Positions 35,763-47,708 of a stretch of 64,000 nucleotides of DNA are shown here, one piece after another (the first letter of the stretch is position 1; each line of letters opens with the position of its first letter). The DNA is taken from positions 22,501-86,500 of the forward strand of contig QVRM01004795.1 of assembly GCA_003439945.1 (NCBI GenBank). Reading direction: 5' to 3'. The notes under the pieces were generated by a model, which did not search any database, was not told where the DNA came from, and saw only the letters and a list, made by a program, of their open reading frames with translations. This DNA is from Dermanyssus gallinae. Taxonomy: Eukaryota; Arthropoda; Arachnida; Mesostigmata; Dermanyssidae. Both the position numbers and the translations under genes were made by a program.

Positions 35763-36002
35763 TCAAGTAAAGAGTTCTCGCCCTCTTCGACGAGAACCTG
35801 CCGTCAACGGATGTTGGACGGTGGCCGGCACCGGTGGCGGTCGTAGCCCCTCGACGTGCTCCTCGGTGCACGACAGCGACTCGTAAAAGTACTGCATCGA
35901 TTGGCCGGGCCTCGCTCGACTCGTCCTAACGCAGGCCCACGCCCAGTGATCGCATTGCGTCTCGGGTCCGCTGCGGATGTTTCTGCCCATATGTCCTAGC
36001 TA
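35763..36002 (-). CDS. Candidate coding exon, cysteine-containing protein
   Basis: On the minus strand a frame of about 75 codons reads MGRNIRSGPETQCDHWAW, then ACVRTSRARPGQSMQYFYES, then LSCTEEHVEGLRPPPVPATV before a stop. It has many G/C third positions (TAC, GAG, CTG, ACC, GTC), the opposite strand has stops, and it is not repeat-derived. All of this favours coding. The frame stays open for about 50 more codons upstream apart from one TAG at about 36000, so an exon border or a mutation is possible there. The string GQxxQYFYExxxC is reminiscent of a neurotrophin strand (GQLKQYFYETKC), but the match is a handful of residues and the remaining cystine-knot cysteines are not seen. No firm family. 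Confidence 0.35.
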
Positions 36003-36009
36003 GTTGTAG

Positions 36010-36857
36010 CGTCCTCGCTCGGGACGGCGGTTGTCCAATCCTGAGGTACAGCCACCGAACGGGGTAAAGGGGGAGCGGGGAAATTGGCGTAGAGAAGAAT
36101 CATCGAATTCCTCCTGGCCGACCGTACCAATGAGTTGCCCGCCGTAAGTCGAAGCCTAGTCATTATCGATGTTGATAAGAGTAATACCATCTGTATCTGT
36201 AGCACTTTCAGAAATGTCTATCAACGTCAGAGGGCTCTCGCCCATTCTAGCTCTACGCAGTTTGATGCAGCGTCAATACTGTACTGTTTATTCTGCACCT
36301 AAGTCGTCCTAGAAGTATGTGCCCTGTACGTGTAGGAAAGCCTGCATGGTGTGACAGTGAAAAGCAGCCCACCTTGAGCAATCCTCAATCAATTAACTGA
36401 AAACTACGCAAACGGCTTCGTATTATTTTCCAGACAAATTCCAGGCGCTAGGAGACGTTGAAAAAAGATCCTGAATTTCGCCTGTGCGCCCGCTCGAATA
36501 AAGTCAGGTCCTGGCGTGATACCGAACACTATGCTATACTGGCAATATGAATACACTGCATGAGCTATCTGCAGCAGCGCTTAGTCAGGCAGTACGCTCC
36601 CAAACACCATATTGCCCACCTGCTGAGGTGGGCAATTAGAGGCACAAACGAAAATTAAATGTAAAACGAAAGAAAACAAACACCATAGCGACAACGCCGC
36701 TATGTCATCCCACCCAAACGGCGGGCCGACACGGCTAACAAGGCGACTATCTGAAGCGGTGTGGAACAATTCGAAAATCAATCTTCCTCACAAGAAACGC
36801 TAAGCTCTTCTCGGGCAACAACAAGTGTCAATTGGCCGACCAGCTGCTCATTTATAC

Positions 36858-36859
<2 letters not shown>
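36010..36859. other. Gene-free unique sequence
   Basis: No recognised gene. A small inverted repeat, CCCACCTGCTGAGGTGGG, lies at about 36614-36631. Confidence 0.45.

Positions 36860-36937
<78 letters not shown>
36860..36937. repeat. (TA)n arrays
   Basis: About thirty-eight TA units with one phase break (TATTATA) near 36904. Confidence 0.95.
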
Positions 36938-36941
<4 letters not shown>

Positions 36942-37147
36942 TTGTTATCTTATTACATACGTTCCGTGTGCGTGCGACACTTTACACAATACGCTTAGCT
37001 GAAAGGTTGGTGACAACACTCCACTCTTTAGAAGCTGTCGCTGTTGTAGCTGCAAGTGCTGCTGCTGGGACAGAGATTCGAGGAAGCGCGCTCCGTGCGC
37101 CGTGGTGTAAGCAAGCAGAAGGCGAACAGAGTCTGGCATGATACGGT

Positions 37148-37243
37148 ATGTTTGGGGGGCGGAGCGGGGGAAAAGGGCATAGGTAGTAGGGTGGAACGGA
37201 GGAAACGTGGTGGGGGGGGCGGTGGGGGTGGGGGGGGGGGAAA
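37148..37243 (+). other. G-run cluster, potential G-quadruplex
   Basis: Many runs of three to ten G residues (for example GGGGGGCGG, GCGGGGG, GGTGGGGGGGGCGGTGGGGG and a run of ten) are packed in about 95 bp on the plus strand. This exceeds the minimal pattern for G-quadruplex formation several times over. Confidence 0.8.
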
Positions 37244-37599
37244 TACGCCGACGAAGAGACTACAAAAGACCTATCTCCTCCGCATCGCTTCGCCTACGTC
37301 GGGGAGGCTTTCTTCGTCGTCCTACCGTCTCCGCAAATCCCCGGAAGGAACAGCCCTCCCGCTAGCGGGTGGAGAGCGAGGGACAAGTGACGACCTCCAA
37401 GCTTCTCGTCTTAGATGAGCCTCGGAGAGCGTTGTGTGCTTCGCGCGCCCCAGGTCATCCGTACACTCCGAACACATACACACACACAATTATTCGTTTA
37501 TTCATCCACCCGCCGATACACACCGCGACAAAGACAACAACAATATCGCTGCGTCCGTTCGTTTACTGCGAGTCATATTTAATAAGTTTTAGCTTAAAT

Positions 37600-39110
37600 C
37601 ACTCGGTTTAAGGCCGAACCTTCAAAGCCGCCACCACTGCTGTACCACCGCAGAGTGTTGTTATGCACAACGCAAATTTCAGCGTTCAGCGTTTTATGTA
37701 AATTCTGATCGTGTTAGAGACGATAGACTCTATTCTTGAAATGTAATTTCCCTGAACAACATAGCATGATCGTCTAAGATAAGTTCTGTGAGTTACAGCC
37801 ACTGAAGGTGTTAGAACGTTTGAATAAAACATGGGATAGCACAAAAGCTAGTTCAATCCAAATCATTATAAAAGTACACGTTTTATTGACCTAACAGTTT
37901 GACTTAATTTGCTAGACATTTATTAATCTAACAGTTTAAGCCTAATTTGCTATAAGCCGAGATGAGATATCTTTTAAAAAAAAACTAGCGCTTAAAAATA
38001 CACATACTATTTAAATGAAATAACATTCGCGCATATATATTTAAGTAAATAGAAATCAATAATGCCTACATACTTATAGGAAGCATGCTACGGGCAAAAT
38101 TTGCTATAATCTAAGCGAACAAATGAATAGAAACGGTCGGGACATTAAAATATTTTGTTAAGTAGATTCTTTAATTACTACAGCCCGTATAGTTACTTGC
38201 TCGTAGGCTGTAGACCGGTAGTGGACACAATTAGAGTCCGGCAGAGGTCGTAGGGCAACCTTTCAGAAAACCCAAGTGTGCCACCGAGATGTGTCATCTG
38301 GTTCTAATACATTACTTTTACATTTCCGACATGTTCGACGAGACGAGAAAAGAGTTCCACAGGGGAACACTAGATGAACTTTACGCCTAATTAGCGCCTC
38401 TAAATCGGAAGCAACGCCTCTGATTCATCATGAGTGGTTTTAGGGTATGCTTAGTAGGCGCATGTGTGGACCTCTGAGTGAGTCGAGCAAATTCACCGGA
38501 CATCAGCGATAGAGGATCAAACCAAGATCAGATTTGCTTCAATTGTCAGGTACATTATAGACTACAATTTGATCGTCCATAGTCACAATACGTCGTACGC
38601 GTCCAGGATACGCCGTGATCCCGAGCAGGCAAAACCGACTACACCAAGCAGGGTACAATCAAACAAAAATCACATTTGAACCAAAGTGTCACGAACGTTT
38701 CGAGTGACGTCTCTTAATTTACCCTTTATACATTTCAAATAAAACAAAATCTAGTTATAGTTGTGATCGTTTAACCGGCGCGCTGAGCAGGAAATTGTCT
38801 AACATATTCACCTTACAAATGCGCCAATTTAGTTGAAGTGATTGCCAGTTTCCCGTAAACTGAATCATGCAAGAATTCCCCAAAGTTATCGTTTCGAAAA
38901 TAAGGGATAAGTTACGCACGATGATATGCCTTGCCGGAATAAGTAGATAACAAATTACATTTTAGCGTATCTGGAATTCGCCTCTTTTGTGAAATCAACA
39001 CACTTAAGTTGCGTGATCTAAGACACGCACATATTTTTATGTGGCCGGTTTAGCTCGTAGAGCCTCGCAGTGATATCTGTTGGTGATGGCGCTAACCTTG
39101 ATTTAATAGT
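37600..39110. other. Gene-free unique sequence
   Basis: About 1.5 kb with no microsatellite and no frame of 60 codons. At 39048-39075, GGCCGGTTTAGCTCGTAGAGCC resembles the 5' end and D-arm of a tRNA, but no T-arm follows. Confidence 0.45.
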
Positions 39111-39111
39111 T

Positions 39112-39210
39112 TAATATATATATATATATATATACTTAGTTTCCCAAAAATCATTCATGTCAGCCTTCGAGTTACGTATAGCATGCGACATAGTGACATA
39201 CGATTATGCG

Positions 39211-39281
<71 letters not shown>
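39112..39281. repeat. (TA)n arrays
   Basis: Arrays at 39112-39134 and 39211-39281, the second with a phase break (TATTATA) near 39231. Confidence 0.95.
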
Positions 39282-39288
<7 letters not shown>

Positions 39289-40003
39289 TAATAGCAAAAG
39301 AGAGACGTATTTGCAGAATAGTGTATAGATATATTTGCCAGCGTAGCTGAGTGACTGAACAATTGTCAGTGATATTTCCGTTTTGTTTAAACAGTCAAAC
39401 GCTCCGATCTTGATGTATCTGTCTACTACGTCGATTCTACCGGAAGCGCCAAGTTACAGCTTCAGCAATATAGCCCTTCATCGGCTTTCGTCATAATGTT
39501 TCATGTTTTTGCTGTTGCGAGGCAGCGTTGCGTTGCAACTGTCTAGGTGATGTACGGTCCTTTGTTTTGTGTTGCTGCTGCTGCCTAAGGCCCTAAAACA
39601 CAATAGCATAACGATGAATCATCAAACAAACAGGAGAGACTAGTCTTACCAGTTTTCTAGCACTAGGAGTAGTAATGCCATGGTAAAACCCGGTGGTCGT
39701 CTGGTGTATTCGCGTGAGTCTTGCGACAGAAAGAGACTCATGGTACTGGTTCGTATCTCCGTATTGACGAACCTATGCGTACCATTCCAGCTTTGCACAT
39801 TTGTTTGTATTGATTGAAGTCTCGGGAGCCTCGCTCTAATGAAGGGGTTCCTATAGCGTATTATTGCTTCATGAGGACATCGGAAAAGAGATTATCTTCG
39901 GATCGGAAACAGGTAGACGTATATATTTGAATACGAAACTGGCATGTGTTCACTAACACAACGTTTATAATGTGCCTAACAATGGTGATAATAAACGTCA
40001 TAT

Positions 40004-40105
40004 TGTTTGTATTTATTGAAGCCCGTCTTATGAAGCAACGCGAGAGAGCGGTTCCGTGTACGTTAAATGTTGGCTGAGAGTCAGCCCGACAAAATGATTT
40101 TTGTC
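40004..40105 (+). mobile_element. SINE fragment, 3' part only
   Basis: GTTTGTATTTATTGAAGCCCGTCTTATGAAGCAAC, then GGTTCCGTGTACGTTAAATG and TTGGCTGAGAGTCAGCCCGA, match the body and 3' part of the SINE copies at 22201, 22416 and 50844 in the same order. The tRNA-like head is missing or unrecognisable. A second, poorer piece (CACATTTGTTTGTATTGATTGAAG) lies at 39796-39819. Confidence 0.7.
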
Positions 40106-40109
40106 TAGC

Positions 40110-40770
40110 AGCAGTGCCATATAAACCGCAAAGGAGTACCTTGAAAAGACCGTCTAAGGCTTACAACCTAATAGCTTACTAGCTCGGTCGTACCGGCCCT
40201 TATTTTTTTTTTCTTATTTCTTGGCCTCATTTCATAGCTTCTAGATCGATATTTATCTACAATTCATTTCCTTTGCTACCCTTCGTTCTCCTTTACTTAA
40301 TCAACGTTTCTATTGACACCCCACCCTTTGTAGCACCCGTAGCAGCAGCAGCAGCAGTTTCTCAGTGACTAGCAGCATGTCCGTGGAGCCGCCGTCATCA
40401 CCGAAGGAATGGATTAATGGATGATGGTGTGTTGAACGATCATGCATTCCTGGATGGCGATAATATGGCGAATACTCCGGCCGCCCAGTAAAGGCGGCGC
40501 CAATGGCATCATCCGGCTACAGGCAGATCTAGCGTCTAGCCGGCGTCTAACTGAATAATCGCCGCCAACACCCAACCGTCAAAACATCTTCTGGTGGGAT
40601 CTAGATTGATATCTATAGGTCTACCTACAATCCAACAAGAGTGCAAGGGCTGAGCTCGAGATCCAGCTGCTCGGAATTGGGAGTCATGGCTGCCGATCTG
40701 CAGTAGTAAACGTAGTAGGAGGGTAAAAATTGCGGATGAACAAAGAGTTTATACTCGATAACGATCGATG
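40110..40770. other. Gene-free unique sequence
   Basis: A CAG run at about 40340-40358. No gene recognised. Confidence 0.45.
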
Positions 40771-40773
40771 TGC

Positions 40774-40850
40774 TAAGAAGGCAGCGCTGAGATAGAAGGC
40801 ACATATATATATATATATATATATGTGACCTCCTTCCCAGCGCTGTCTTA
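40774..40850. repeat. Imperfect hairpin with a (TA)n loop
   Basis: The left arm (TAAGAAGGCAGCGCTGAGAT onward) and right arm (ending CCCAGCGCTGTCTTA) are inverted copies with two small indels and a few mismatches, around a TA array at 40803-40824. The layout is the same as at 35192-35279. Another TA array follows at 40855-40892. Confidence 0.8.
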
Positions 40851-40852
40851 TA

Positions 40853-40895
<43 letters not shown>

Positions 40896-41546
40896 GTTTG
40901 CAATATATAACCACATCTTTTCTCATTTATTATATGGACACTGCTGTATACCGTGGTTAAGTTGAAGGCGAGCTCCTCTTTACTCCACGAGTCAGACCAA
41001 ATAACTCTGGTCTGCCGCAACATTCGGCAAGCAATCGGCGACTGAAATTGAACTCCCGCGTTGCCCGGCTGAACGAACGAAGAGGGATCGCTTATATATA
41101 TATGTATAACATTAAGCACGGTAAAGACACGGTCAGTATTGCTGATGCTTTTGCTAACTCATAGAGCGCTTCGTGCTACTGCTGCTGCAAGGCACAGTTG
41201 GTGCTGAGTTTTGGCTGGCCGGTCGATCCGTCGGTAAATCTGTCAGTTGGTAGCAATACAAACACGTGCGAATAATTCATAATTAACAATTAAGCGGTTG
41301 GCGGCCTAAGTACTCGTCTTTCGAGGAGTAGAAATTAGAGTGGCAACAGCCCAGCTGCAGCAAGATCAGCAGCATCGGACAGCGACCAGCGACCTCCCGT
41401 GTAGCGTGACCGGTAGGCTTTTTTTGCGCGACATGTTCGCACTTGCACTTACCCTATAGTTGGGGTGGCGCACCCGGGTTGCGCCGCCCCAGCGACTCAG
41501 TTCATCAGCAATTCTTTTTGTCGGCCTTAATTGCTTTGTTGTCTAC

Positions 41547-41594
41547 ATTTCAAGATGTTGGTCGCTTGCGCCCAGGGCGACAACATCTTGAAAT
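41547..41594. repeat. Stem-loop, 14-bp perfect arms plus inner stem
   Basis: ATTTCAAGATGTTG at 41547-41560 is repeated inverted as CAACATCTTGAAAT at 41581-41594. Inside it, TCGC and GCGA pair after a one-base bulge. The loop is about 10 nt. Immediately downstream TAGGTATTTAAATTGTTTT is directly repeated (41596 and 41631). Confidence 0.85.
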
Positions 41595-41659
41595 CTAGGT
41601 ATTTAAATTGTTTTTTTTTTAAATTTAATTTAGGTATTTAAATTGTTTTAACAAAAACC

Positions 41660-42540
41660 ACCGCCATTCGGTCAGAAATTGGGACTATCGACTATTATCG
41701 GTTGCAATGCTTTTTGCCACAGCACGTTTTTTTGGGGGGCCTATATACGACACAGGGAAAATGCGCACAAGCGAACACGAGCCACAGGTAGTCAACGGAA
41801 CAAAAATGTTGGCCTTGTAGTGTGGGCCTGCAGCAGTGCACTAGAATCCAAACTAACCTGTCATCCTCCCACCCAACCATATTCGCACTTTCGTATTACT
41901 TCTGACACGAGGACACCAAGTGCTGCTGCTGCTACTACTACTACTACTACATGTTTTTGTTAAACTTTATTAATCAAAACTATTACACAAATCTGCAAAA
42001 GATGCGGTGAGAAATAACGCATCGGATGCGTATGTTTTGTGCCGCGATGGAACTCGCCACGGCTTATGGATGATTGTGATATGGCTGTTAAGTTAAAGGT
42101 GGATTTTATGAGAGAGAAGTTAGGGCTGGCCGCCATAACTGCCACTGTACGCCGTCGACATCCAGTCGACTGGACCAGTGTTTTCCATACAGATATCACA
42201 ATGAGATGGTCAACAAGACGTCGACTTAAAGCTCGTTAAGATACGTCTAGTGTTCGATTCAATATGTGTACAGCTATATTAAATATCTCGTGTCGCAAGG
42301 GGTAGGCGTTCGTCGGCAGACGCTTCGAAAGTCCGGGCTGTTAATATGACACTTCCTGGAGGGACAGGAGCGCGCGCACTAATGGCTATCCGCGTTGTAA
42401 CACACTGGCAACCATTGGCAAAGCTCGCCAGGCTTTTAGAGAGCGAGGCTATCAACAGAGAGATGTGGATGCGGTCGCAGGGCACGAGGAGAAAACAACT
42501 GTGACGTAGGTACTAATAAAAAAATTAAATAAAGAAATGA
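41660..42540. other. Gene-free unique sequence
   Basis: Short frames on both strands at 41960-42239 show no recognised motif. A (CTA)n run lies near 41930-41950. Confidence 0.4.
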
Positions 42541-42542
42541 TT

Positions 42543-42570
42543 TTTTCATATGTATGTATATATATATGTA

Positions 42571-42656
<86 letters not shown>
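42543..42656. repeat. Long (TA)n array
   Basis: About fifty TA units with GTA interruptions at the left end. Confidence 0.95.
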
Positions 42657-42657
<1 letters not shown>

Positions 42658-43215
42658 CAAAATGAAAGCTGGCCAGATTGCATAAACTCCCAGCAGTAAC
42701 ACTTCCCGGGTTTTCCAACCGGATTACGGAAGGCAGTGCATACAATATATGGACTATATGGCGATGAGCTACTATTGTCGCATTGTCGGGACGGTCCATT
42801 CGAGGTAGGACTACACTGGCTTTAAGGACTGTAGGCCTAGGATCTTCATCGCATCATATAGGATAGAAGCAGACTGCCGCTGAATTTCGGTTCAACTGAT
42901 TAATGTCCACTCGGTGGTACCACTTGGACGCTTGCTGGCAATTAATAGGCACAATGAGCGCGAACTACACGCGAAGCAAAGCCATACACTTATATGTTTT
43001 TTTTGGCTCTTCCTTCTCTCCTCGTTTCGCTTACGGTGGGATTGAGAAGTGGTTTACGCGACGAGTGCGACCTATTTGCATAGATAGACACACACACATT
43101 CGCGTAATCCACGCCATGCGTTCAGCCTAAACGCTTCCTCATTGAAGTGCGGTGGTGAGGCCCCGTTTCGGCGACGTACGCTGGCCGACTTCCGCTGCGC
43201 AACTAGCCTATTATA

Positions 43216-43253
<38 letters not shown>
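43216..43253. repeat. (TA)n microsatellite
   Basis: About eighteen TA units. The 550 bp before it hold no recognised gene. Confidence 0.95.
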
Positions 43254-43254
<1 letters not shown>

Positions 43255-43594
43255 AGACGCGTCAGTAGTGTTATAACTCGCAGCGTAAAGTCGTAACGTA
43301 TAGTCTAGACAAGACAGATGAGACCGATTTGTCTCTGTATTTTTTTGCATAACCCGCTTATGGCCGATCACGTTGACGCTAATAGTTTATCTACCACAAA
43401 CTAATAACTGCCTACAAACGATAACAATATGCCATTTATTTTTAACAGTGATAATTATACCCATACTATTGCTCTAATTTTGTTCTTGAGTCCCATTGAT
43501 AAGGGTCCACTAAATGCATATATTAGTAGGATAATGAATTATGGTACAAACGGTACAAATGATATGAACTTTTTATGAATTCGATTTTCTCGAT

Positions 43595-43598
<4 letters not shown>

Positions 43599-43662
<64 letters not shown>
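43599..43662. repeat. Compound (TC)n(TA)n microsatellite
   Basis: Fourteen or so TC units change directly into about eighteen TA units. Confidence 0.95.
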
Positions 43663-43664
<2 letters not shown>

Positions 43665-43669
43665 AAACT

Positions 43670-45430
43670 TTAGGTAAAAACAAGGCACTTACATTACAGC
43701 TTCCTCATTGCGTCCATGGCGTCCCACAAAACACATATGAATTCAATATTTCGTATTCCTGGGAAGGAGCACGCAACACTTGCACTCACACCAACAGGTT
43801 CTAGACTGCTGACCAGCAGGTTTGATGTCTATTCGCCATGTGCAAAGCGACTCGCCGGATTGGCAGTACATAACAACATCTCATACACTAGCTGTGGCAC
43901 AACCAACTACCGGTCACAAAACTGGCTGTAGCAAATCCTTAAATCTTCAGGTGGTTGCATGTTCCCGTGCACCTTTACTCTGCTGGCAGACAATTAATAA
44001 ATAATCGTAACTCGTAGGTGTTCTCAAGGCCGCACTCGAATCAACGCCTAACCAGATCAGGCAAGCTTTAATGCCGTTTTCCGCCGATGTGTAACGCGAA
44101 TCCCAACACCAGAACAACAGGAGCTGTTATGGTCACAAAAATACGCGCGGTAATAGATGTAGTTAGTCCAATACCTCACATCTATATGATGTTATCCATA
44201 ACGAAATGCTTTGCATCCACAAGCGCATTTCGTTTGTGCATAGGACGTGTGGGTGTGAGTACACATCAAGTGAGTACACGGTGTCCGAGTTCTGGGAGCA
44301 TTGAGAGTAGGGCACTTTCTGCATGCTGGGCGGACAAAGAGACAACTCCCATAGGTAGGGTTTCCTCTGAGGTACTTAGAGAAGAACAGAATAGCGTCCG
44401 CGGAAGAAACAGGCAAATCTCTTTTGGATTTCCTACGCTCTTAGGAGCCATCCCGCATTTTCTTTGATTTCTTCCATTTTTTGTTTCTCTCCCCCCTCTC
44501 TCTCGATGTTTTTCCCTACCCTTTTTCTCTCTCCTCTCTCTCTCTCTGCTGTTGGTGTTTCGGTTGCTCTCGAGATCTAAACCTTTGACTAGTATTGTCT
44601 ACACACGTCTGCTATCAGCACCGCAAACGAACGAATCGGGACACAGTGTTACAACAAGAATACGACGATCGCCGCTGCTGCTGCTGCAGATCATTGTTTC
44701 TACTGGTGATGGTGGTGTCGTTGCTACGCTGCTGCGTTACTACCGGCTCTCGTAAACTCCTGGCGTTTGACCATTCGATGCACTCTAGCAAGTATCACCG
44801 AGTGCGTTCATCACACCCCGCGTCAAATCACTGCGACGACGAACATAAGATAGGATCAAACAGCTGACGACGATACGATCAGTCAGCTGACGGCAGCGAC
44901 CACAAAAACGACGAAAAAGTTACGGCCATGTCAGCAACAGAAAGCAGGAGCTGACGCTCGACCGCCAAGGGTGGCAATTTCGGATCTGGTTAGCGTCAGC
45001 GTGCACCACCGCCGCCCGCCGCCCGTTGCGAGCCTGCCCCACTGGTACAATGCCGGATGGGTGCAGACAAGTGGACAGATAGGCAAGCAGAGAGGCGCTA
45101 CCAGGAGCGACAATACTGCTTTCAGCGCTGTTTTCCACCTCTCCTCCTCCTCCGTCCGCGCGAAGTATGGCACCTTCGCGCGCGCACGTGCGTCGGTCGA
45201 TGTCTCCGAATGAATGGCCGCGCCGAAACGCGAAATTAGCAGTTGAAATCAATTAGTACCTGCTGCTGCTGGCCTGCGTTTCGTTTATATCTGCCGACAG
45301 AAACAGACAGAATCGTCCGGTGGTCACGGTGACGATGGGAACTATGGCGACGCCCGATGGGAATTTGAGTAGCGATTAGAAGAGGAATCTTCGAGATGAC
45401 AGGCCGTGCTTCGACGCTGACCACCTGTTG
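43670..45430. other. Gene-free unique sequence
   Basis: Frames of up to 126 codons (44087-44467) have no recognised motif. A CT-rich tract lies at 44488-44550. No supportable gene. Confidence 0.4.
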
Positions 45431-45433
45431 CAG

Positions 45434-45850
45434 CGCTAGTAGTAGTAGTAGTAGTAGTAGTAATAGGTTGTTGTCGTTGATGATGTTGTTGTTGTTGATG
45501 TTGTTGTAGCGGCCAGCTGCCCTAAGCAATTTGTACTATTGCTTACACTATAACACTTTCAGAATAGCAGCAGCAACAACAACAACAGCAGCAAGTGCCG
45601 CTACAACGAGTACCATGACAGCAACTGCACTCCCTAAGCACTACTAGCTTACTGATCAGGACAGCACCACCACCTAACACCACCAAGTGTCCACTTCCAG
45701 CCTACTGTACTGGCAACAACAACAACGACAACAACGAAAATCGGCCATAAAAGGGCGACACTAAACGTCCCCCTAACGTCAACAACGGCCACGGACGCCA
45801 AGAACAACAACGACCGCAAGTACAACAACAACAACAACGACTACAACAAA
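45434..45850. repeat. Cluster of TAG, TTG and CAA triplet tracts
   Basis: (TAG)8 at about 45438-45462, TTG/ATG at 45468-45510, CAA at 45567-45592 and CAA/CGA at 45713-45850. Note the strand switch from TTG to CAA between 45510 and 45567. Confidence 0.8.
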
Positions 45851-45994
45851 CACCGCGGTAGTCGAAACTAGCTCACTCTGCTCGAGTTCTTCGTAGTCAA
45901 AGCCTTCTCGTTGCACAAATCCTCAAGTACCGTTGTGTGAATCATCCAGCACCGGCGTACGAATCCTCCAGCACCTCCAGTTGTACAAATCCTT

Positions 45995-46140
45995 TGTGCC
46001 GTTGTACCGCAGATCCTTTGTGTCGTTTTACAGATCCTATTTACCGTTGTACAGATCCTTTTTGCCGTTGTACAGATTCTTTGTTTCGTTGTACATATCC
46101 TATGTGTCGTTGTACAGCAGATCCTATGCGTCGTTGTCGA
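45995..46140. repeat. Degenerate minisatellite, about 24-bp unit
   Basis: Six or so units of the type GTTGTACAGATCCTTTTTGCC. As the period is a multiple of three, both strands stay open. One strand reads as a Cys-Thr-Asp-Pro repeat (RCTDPFC), the other as an Arg-Ile-Cys-Thr-Thr repeat (RICTT). Confidence 0.85.
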
Positions 46141-46439
46141 CGAATCTCGTGACACCGTTGTGTACGAATGTCGTCAAAGACGCAGACGTCACCCTAACTA
46201 GCGCAGACCTGACTTCCTATAGCAGCCGTGACAGTAGCAAGATCCGGCACTAACAGTAACATGAGCTGATGCTACTGCTGCTTCTGCCAGTAACAGTGGG
46301 AGCGCAGTAGTCACAGGAGGACGACGTCGCGCAGAGCCGCCCGGCAAAACGAGCGCGACGCGGCACGCTACACACCACAGAGCAGAGCGTCATGGCACAC
46401 AGCACAGCACAGCGCGGATCGGATCCGACACGGATTTCG

Positions 46440-46680
46440 TGGTTGCGGCAGCAGAGCGCGCAGTGACGTCTGGCGCTTTCGGCGCACCGGTCGGTGCCGC
46501 TGCATAGCCCGCCTGCGCGTTCGCCGGCCAGACGCACGGACGGACGGACACACGGACAGACGGTCGACGTCGTCCCCGGCCGCGTCACGGCCGCCACGCT
46601 ACGGCTGCCGCTGCCCCGTTGCCGCCGCCGCCGCGTCGCGTCGCGCTTGCCTCCAGCGCCTCTCCGACGCCGCTGACTTC
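46440..46680. other. CpG-rich segment
   Basis: A dense run of CG dinucleotides and GC-rich DNA (for example GCCGCCGCCGCCGCGTCGCGTCGCG split over 46620-46645). It could be a CpG-rich promoter or first exon, but no TATA, initiator or coding frame is convincing. Confidence 0.35.
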
Positions 46681-46832
46681 ATGCGCCTTCAGCATCATTC
46701 TTCATCGAAGGAGTCGGCGGCAGCAGCGGCGGTGGCGGCAGTGGCGTTAGCGGCCACAGCGGCGACTTCAGTAGTAGCAGCCGCAGCAGCGGCGACGACG
46801 ACGACGAAGACGACTTCATCATCTTCATCGCT

Positions 46833-46897
46833 ACCATCATCATTATCACTATCATTATTCCCATAATAATGATGGTTATAGTGATAATGATGATGGT
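46833..46897. repeat. Inverted repeat joining CAT and ATG triplet tracts
   Basis: ACCATCATCATTATCACTAT at 46833-46852 recurs exactly inverted at 46878-46897. The triplet tract switches strand at the centre. Confidence 0.9.
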
Positions 46898-47708
46898 TAT
46901 GGTAATGATGGTGGTTATGGTTATGATGATGATGATGAAATTGTCGCCGGCATCACGGCAACAACAGTGCGAGCCGCTGCAGTGATAAGGCCAGCTGCAG
47001 TAACATCATCATAGGAATAGATGGGGTTAGGGTTGATAGGGAGAGGGTTGAGGTTGATGGTGAAGTTAGGGGGGGTACGGGGGTTGCTGGGTGGCAATAA
47101 TAGCGATTTTTGGTGGTGGCCGATAGTTGGCCGATGGTGTTGACGTTGATGGTGATCTTAGGGTGGAGGGTTTTGATGGGATTGTTGATGGAGGTGGCGA
47201 TGACAACAGCTGACTGATGATTGATGCGTTTGCATTTTGATGGCTATGTTCTCCTCGTCCGAGTGATGCTGCTGCTTCTGCAGGCCCTAATGGTTCTGAT
47301 TGCCAATGGCCACCCGACTTCTGAGCGCCGCCCTGATGTTTTATGATGAGAAGAAGAAGTGAGGCAAGTGAATGACACGGGGAGGAGGCGATGAAGAAGA
47401 AACTAAGGCCAAGATCATGTCGAACAACCATCAACACTGAGAGGGCTCTGTCAATGAGACATAGTTTCAAACAACTCGTTGTTGTTGTTGCTTGTTGCTA
47501 TTGTAACAATATTGTAACTATTGCCACTGAGTATTTGCCACCGTAATAAATAGTTAAACTGGATGTTCGCAGTGCGTTCAGCAGCACTGTACGGAAAAAT
47601 GTCATCCTGGACGAAGTAACAAAAAAAAACGCTCCTGAACCCTTGCCAAGGATTTGGCAGAGCTACAGAGATTCTTCCCTCTTTTTATGGGGAGTACAAC
47701 AATAGGCT

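Noticed and set aside
39340..39450. tRNA-Leu/Ser-like start GCCAGCGTAGCTGAGTGACT
   Set aside because: Anticodon arm and T-arm do not pair; at most a decayed tRNA-derived fragment.
43072..43371. Possible initiator-tRNA-like sequence, GTTGCGCAGCGGAAG on the minus strand
   Set aside because: No B box or T-arm follows and no cloverleaf can be paired.
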